NCBI GenBank assembly: GCA_014801075.1
Contig: JAAVEW010000024.1
Location: forward strand, 5,523-39,427
Length of the DNA: 33,905 nt
Reading direction: 5' to 3'
Source of the DNA: Barnesiella sp.
Lineage (GTDB): Bacteria; Bacteroidota; Bacteroidia; Bacteroidales; Muribaculaceae
The position numbers and the translations under genes were made by a program. Below the pieces are notes generated by a model. That model made no database searches, was not told the origin of the DNA, and saw only the letters and a program-made list of their open reading frames with translations. Within the stretch, counting starts at the first letter, position 1; every line of letters begins with the position of its first letter. Positions 30,698-33,905 of the stretch are shown here, piece by piece.

Positions 30698-32854
30698 ATG
30701 AGAATCGGAGTAAAGGATATGACCCGCACGGCGGCCACGCGCATCACAGCGTCAGTGGCTGCCGTCGCGCTTTTGTCGGGACTCGGCGGCTGCGACGTGA
30801 AGGAGGAGATTGAGAAAATCGGCGCTGTGTACACGTGCGACGATTTCACAGTCTACCCCGACAGCTTCGTGTCGCCGCAGCTCACCATAGCGCCGCGCGG
30901 CGACAGTATCATGATACTTCGCGGCGACGTGATGCAGATGGCGGCCGCAGTGGCCGATACGGTGGACTGCGTGGCCGTTACGGGCGACGATGTGCTTGTC
31001 AACTACCTCTTTAACTCCGGCAAGGGCGTGATACATCCCGGCTACGATGCCCTTACTCCCTACGAAATTTATGTGAGCGAAGCGTTGCTCAACACTGACA
31101 GCGCGGCCCTGATTGTCGACAGCCGCATCTCCTCCGGTGAAGTGGCTGAATATCTGCGCGGTGCCTACCGCTGGCCGGTCGTTATGGCCGATGCGTCATG
31201 GGGCATCGCTGCGTCAAGCGTGTCGTGGATGATTGACGACGATGCGCGCGCCAAGGCGCGAATGCAGGCCTTGAAACGCTTGGTTGACAATGATTTGAAA
31301 TATGTTTTCGACCGACGCGAAGGATTATTCATCGGTGTGCCCCCCGAGATGGACGGCCACCTGATACCCGGTTGGGCCAACGCTGCCGATGCCGCCGCGA
31401 TGATGACCCTGGAGGGGAACGTTGCGCGTCACTATGCCATGCGTTGTGTCAATGCGCTGCTCCCCGACAGTTACGACGGGCAGAGTATCGACGACCTCGC
31501 AAAGCGTATATCGCAGCTCTACTGGCTGCCCAATCTCGGCATGCTGAGTCAGACGCTCTATCAGCGCCCTTACCCCATCGCTGTGACTGCGGCCGATAAC
31601 CTCGCGCAGGCTGCGGCGGTGGTGACCGGGACGGTAAGCGATGCTATGGCCGCCAAAATGCTATCCTCCACCCAGTTGGAGGCCGGACGCGTGCCTGTAA
31701 CCTATCCCGACCAGGGACTTGGCCATGACAGCCGACGCGCTGCGCTGACAGCGGCAATGTGGGCCATAGCTTCGGCGCGTGCCGGCAACTATGATGCGTG
31801 GAGGCTGAGCTACGGCAGTCTGGTTGCTATGGCAGTTGACAGTGAGTATGCCCTGCGGCTGCTGCGCGGTGTCACGCTGCGCACCCTCTTCGGTCTCGAC
31901 CCTGCGGCCGACGGTTTGCATATCAATCCGTTTGTCGATGAATCGCTCGGCGATTACCGACGCCTCAGCGGTTTCCGCTACCGCGATGCCCTCCTGACGG
32001 TGACCGTCCGTGGTAAGGGCGACGTCATAGCCTCGGTAACCCTTGACGGCGAGCAATTGCCGCAGTCCGTATTGCCCCGCGACATAAAGGGACAACATGA
32101 CATTGAGATAATGCTTTCGGGCAGTTCCGGCGCTCCCGGCGGAGTAACTGTCGGCACTATTCCGACGATGCCTGCGCCCCCCGAGGTAATCATGGACAGT
32201 CAGCGCAAATTTGAAATTAAATCGCCTGAGACATCGCAGTTTATCGTCTATCTTGACGGCGCCGTCAGCGAACTGATAGAGCGCAATAGCTACGACCTGT
32301 ATAACGCTGCGCCGGTGACGGCGATAAGTTTTGAGGCCGACGTCTCCAATGAAGTGACCGGTTATTCTTCGCGCTCATATCTATATATACCTGCAGCCGA
32401 CAGTCTGTCGATACCGTGCAATGCAGTGGCCCATACCGGCGGACGTGTGCTCGCCAAGAAGGACCTTGCCGCCAAGCATGTGGAGTCGACACGCTATAAG
32501 AATGCGCGGTTGACATTCCGGTTCCGCACCGACGAGACGGGTGACTACTACCTGCGTCTGCGCTATCTCGACGGCCTCGGGGTGGTGAACCGTAACCGCC
32601 AGTATGCCCTGCGTCTGCTCTGTGTCAACGGCCGGCAGGAGGGGGTGATGGTGCTCCCGCAGCGCGGTCCCGACCGGTGGAGTGCCGCCGAGGACTGGGC
32701 CGCGATGAACGGTACCACGCTACCCGTGGCAGTGACTATGGAAGCAGGTGATAATGAAATAACTGTGGAGTATTTTACTCCCGACGGTGTCAGGGATTTT
32801 GACCATGACAGCAACACTATAATCCCGATTGCACTCGAAATAATAAAGCAATGA
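30698..32854 (+). CDS. Lipoprotein with six-hairpin (alpha/alpha)6 glycosidase-like domain and C-terminal carbohydrate-binding-like domain
   Basis: The 718-residue product has a lipobox LGGC (Cys32 from the ATG at 30698; Cys25 if the ATG at 30719 is used, which gives a more usual signal peptide). Residues about 110-400 are helix-rich and resemble the MGH1-type six-hairpin glycosidases of Bacteroidota (YDALTPYEIYVSEALLNTDS; RWPVVMADASWGIAASSVSW; DRREGLFIGVPPEMDGHLIP). A beta-sandwich cap follows (GLHINPFVDESLGDYRRL...TLDGEQLP, about 405-490). The last about 190 residues resemble a CBM35/CBM6-like fold (GDYYLRLRYLDGLGVVNRNR; MEAGDNEITVEYF). The substrate is unknown. The place where I remember a conserved acidic S-F-L-D-W-R-E-Q motif reads PEMDGHLIP, so activity is doubtful. 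It overlaps the next gene by four bases (ATGA). Confidence 0.65.
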   Translation: MRIGVKDMTRTAATRITASVAAVALLSGLGGCDVKEEIEKIGAVYTCDDFTVYPDSFVSPQLTIAPRGDSIMILRGDVMQMAAAVADTVDCVAVTGDDVLVNYLFNSGKGVIHPGYDALTPYEIYVSEALLNTDSAALIVDSRISSGEVAEYLRGAYRWPVVMADASWGIAASSVSWMIDDDARAKARMQALKRLVDNDLKYVFDRREGLFIGVPPEMDGHLIPGWANAADAAAMMTLEGNVARHYAMRCVNALLPDSYDGQSIDDLAKRISQLYWLPNLGMLSQTLYQRPYPIAVTAADNLAQAAAVVTGTVSDAMAAKMLSSTQLEAGRVPVTYPDQGLGHDSRRAALTAAMWAIASARAGNYDAWRLSYGSLVAMAVDSEYALRLLRGVTLRTLFGLDPAADGLHINPFVDESLGDYRRLSGFRYRDALLTVTVRGKGDVIASVTLDGEQLPQSVLPRDIKGQHDIEIMLSGSSGAPGGVTVGTIPTMPAPPEVIMDSQRKFEIKSPETSQFIVYLDGAVSELIERNSYDLYNAAPVTAISFEADVSNEVTGYSSRSYLYIPAADSLSIPCNAVAHTGGRVLAKKDLAAKHVESTRYKNARLTFRFRTDETGDYYLRLRYLDGLGVVNRNRQYALRLLCVNGRQEGVMVLPQRGPDRWSAAEDWAAMNGTTLPVAVTMEAGDNEITVEYFTPDGVRDFDHDSNTIIPIALEIIKQ

Positions 32855-33354
32855 AACGAATAGGAATTTTATCAGATACCCACTCGTGCTGGGACGCGCG
32901 CTATGCCGAGCATTTCAAGGATTGTGACGAGATATGGCATGCGGGCGATATAGGCGACATAAGCATTCTGCGTCAGCTGCAGGAGGTAGCTCCCGTGGTT
33001 AGGGCCGTGTCGGGCAATATAGACAGCGGCGAGGTGCGCCGTGCGTGCAGGGAGGTGGAAACGTTTGAGGTGGAGGGCGTCAGGGTACACCTGCGTCACA
33101 TCGGCGGTTACCCGGGCAAGTATGCGCCCGGCGTGCAGCAGTCGCTCATCTACGGTAAGGCGGGCCTGATGGTGTGCGGCCATTCCCACATACTCAAGGT
33201 GATGTATGACCCGCGCCTGGGCATGCTGCATATCAATCCTGGCGCGGCAGGTACCCACGGCTGGCAGCAGGTGCGCACACTCGTGAAGCTCACAATCGAT
33301 GCCGGCGAAATGCGCGATCTCGAAGTCATAGAGTTGGGAAAAATGCGCATTTGA
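32851..33354 (+). CDS. YfcE/MJ0936-like metallophosphoesterase
   Basis: The 167-residue product is a small single-domain calcineurin-like phosphoesterase. Metal-binding motifs are complete: SDTHS (D9, H11), HAGDIGD (D33), GNID (N55), a conserved histidine in RHIGGYPG and the C-terminal CGHSHI. The length and these motifs match the YfcE subgroup of cytoplasmic phosphodiesterases, which need Mn2+ or Ni2+ in vitro; the physiological substrate is not established. The ATG overlaps the stop of the lipoprotein gene (ATGA), so translation is coupled, although the proteins would be in different compartments. Confidence 0.92.
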   Translation: MKRIGILSDTHSCWDARYAEHFKDCDEIWHAGDIGDISILRQLQEVAPVVRAVSGNIDSGEVRRACREVETFEVEGVRVHLRHIGGYPGKYAPGVQQSLIYGKAGLMVCGHSHILKVMYDPRLGMLHINPGAAGTHGWQQVRTLVKLTIDAGEMRDLEVIELGKMRI

Positions 33355-33359
33355 GCCAC

Positions 33360-33410
33360 GTTCCCCAATATTTGTTAACGCTTGACCGCCCCGGCGAAAT
33401 ATTCGGGAAC
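33360..33410 (+). terminator. Hairpin after the YfcE-like gene
   Basis: 33360-33373 pairs with 33397-33410 (14 bases, one C-C mismatch) around a 23-base loop, six bases after the stop codon. No T-run follows directly, so it may be a factor-dependent terminator or an RNA-stabilising structure. Confidence 0.5.
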
Positions 33411-33502
33411 GGAGTCTTAGTGTTCTTATGCGCGTTCCTGCGGTGTTTTAATGACTTTTTTACTCAATTAAAGAAATTTTTTGAGAAAAAGTTTTATAAA
33501 AT

Positions 33503-33533
33503 TTGGATAATTAATAAAAAGTATATACTTTTG
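33503..33533 (+). promoter_or_regulatory. Bacteroidota sigma-A promoter without a long ORF behind it
   Basis: TTG at 33503-33505, a 20-base spacer and TACTTTTG at 33526-33533 match the consensus fully. The next 200 bases hold only a 13-codon ORF and hairpins ending in a terminator. Confidence 0.72.
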
Positions 33534-33616
33534 TGGCGTAATCTATTATTCGTATGTAAATTTGTACGAAAACCAAAGGATATGCCACTGTGAAGTGTCG
33601 TTGAGGTTGGTAATAG

Positions 33617-33658
33617 ATGATGAAAAGGAAATGTAAGTATGATATAATCTTAGTTTGA
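33617..33658 (+). CDS. Possible leader peptide (13 codons)
   Basis: ATGATG starts a short ORF encoding MMKRKCKYDIILV and ending in TGA at 33656-33658. It stops at the base of the ATGTTG/CAACAT hairpin and lies about 45 bases before the terminator stem. This layout suits translation-dependent attenuation, but the ORF is too short to support on its own, and chance is a real possibility. Confidence 0.25.
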   Translation: MMKRKCKYDIILV

Positions 33659-33701
33659 TGTTGCAAACAACATTTAATCACAAATCCTGCCTTTTGGCTT
33701 T

Positions 33702-33735
33702 AATCCGATATCCCTCGTGAGAGGCCCTTCGGATT
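33702..33735 (+). terminator. Intrinsic terminator of the candidate small RNA
   Basis: AATCCGA (33702-33708) pairs with TCGGATT (33729-33735), with an inner CCTC/GAGG helix (about 33713-33716 with 33721-33724) closing a GTGA loop. A run of T (33734-33743) follows directly. Confidence 0.82.
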
Positions 33736-33839
33736 TTTTTTTGTCCATACCCCACGGCCTGAGCTTGCAGGACTAACTGTAAAAAAAGGCCTAATATGCA
33801 AAAAGTAGGCTGAAAGTTCTGTAATAAACTGATTATTAT

Positions 33840-33847
33840 TAACTTTG
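33840..33847 (+). promoter_or_regulatory. Candidate -7 box for the gene at the right edge
   Basis: TAACTTTG lies 17 bases before the ATG at 33864. A TTC (not TTG) is at the -33 position with a 20-base spacer (33817-33819). Confidence 0.45.
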
Positions 33848-33863
33848 AGCCATTTAAAGCAAA

Positions 33864-33905
33864 ATGAATAAAAATTTGCTCTCATTGTGGTTCCGATTCG
33901 ATAAA
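33864..33905 (+). CDS. Start of an unidentified gene cut by the window edge
   Basis: An ATG at 33864 opens 14 codons without a stop (MNKNLLSLWFRFDK) to the end of the window. The preceding -7 box and AT-rich spacer are the only other support. The family cannot be named from so little sequence. Confidence 0.35.
   Translation, partial: MNKNLLSLWFRFDK

Larger units (their letters stand above)
33539..33743 (+). ncRNA. Candidate small RNA or attenuated leader transcript
   Basis: This roughly 205-nt interval runs from the expected start point after the promoter at 33503-33533 to the T-run of the terminator at 33702-33735. It contains stem-loops TTCGTA/TACGAA (33549-33554 with 33565-33570), ATGTTG/CAACAT (33658-33663 with 33668-33673) and GCC/GGC (about 33689-33698), and the short ORF at 33617-33658. 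I do not recognise a named RNA family. The start point is estimated from the promoter. Confidence 0.5.

Noticed and set aside
33351-33593. 80-codon plus-strand ORF starting at the end of the YfcE-like gene
   Set aside because: It crosses the hairpin at 33360-33410 and the promoter at 33503-33533, has strongly AT-biased composition and resembles no protein I know.
1-33905. Mobile element, prophage or defence system
   Set aside because: I looked for transposase, integrase, restriction or toxin-antitoxin motifs and for long terminal inverted repeats and found none. The tRNA genes show no flanking attachment-site duplication within the window.

Overview
The window reads as chromosomal DNA from a gut-type Bacteroidales, most likely a Muribaculaceae/Bacteroidaceae-like member. 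The evidence is: many promoters of the Bacteroidota form TTG-N19-21-TAnnTTTG; near absence of Shine-Dalgarno sequences; SusC/SusD proteins with a hybrid two-component regulator; an HU gene next to paired rhomboids; and moderately GC-rich genes (by eye) with AT-rich spacers. No integrase, transposase, phage gene, CRISPR array or rRNA was seen.

Layout. 1-876 (minus): N-terminal part of a polytopic GT-C-like membrane protein running off the left edge. 971-1150 (minus): two identical tandem tRNA-Arg(ACG) genes with their own promoter and terminator. 1492-2985: secreted 5'-nucleotidase, ended by a strong hairpin. 3146-5955 (minus): an operon-like set of two rhomboid proteases and a membrane-anchored endonuclease/exonuclease/phosphatase protein. 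6260-6532: HU. 6847-11233: an overlapping chain of M3 dipeptidyl carboxypeptidase, MtaB tRNA methylthiotransferase and a lipid A-type acyltransferase.

11338-26373 is the main accessory region, a polysaccharide utilization locus (PUL). Its order is HTCS regulator, SusC, SusD, SusE-like surface glycan-binding lipoprotein, two tandem GH53 endo-beta-1,4-galactanases and a GH2 beta-galactosidase, closed by a strong terminator. The gene content predicts capture and breakdown of pectic beta-1,4-galactan (rhamnogalacturonan-I side chains). Surface endo-cleavage would feed import through SusCD, followed by periplasmic trimming to galactose, with the HTCS sensing a periplasmic oligosaccharide. The GH53 pair differs in lipoprotein sorting signal and in an active-site loop, and a 31-bp relic after the second copy suggests past duplication or recombination.

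After a spacer with three 33-bp-periodic repeats and a tRNA-Leu(TAG), 26931-29253 (minus) encodes NfnB and NfnA, predicted to form the electron-bifurcating ferredoxin:NADP oxidoreductase. 29469-33354 encodes a secreted C1B-type cysteine peptidase, a lipoprotein with a six-hairpin glycosidase-like fold, and a YfcE-like phosphodiesterase. The final 550 bases hold a well-formed promoter, a short leader ORF, hairpins and an intrinsic terminator (a candidate small RNA or attenuator), then the first codons of a gene cut by the right edge.

No wholly unknown multi-gene system was found. The most unusual signals are the GH53 relic and divergence, the 33-bp repeats, the candidate RNA at the right end, and the apparently degenerate six-hairpin lipoprotein.
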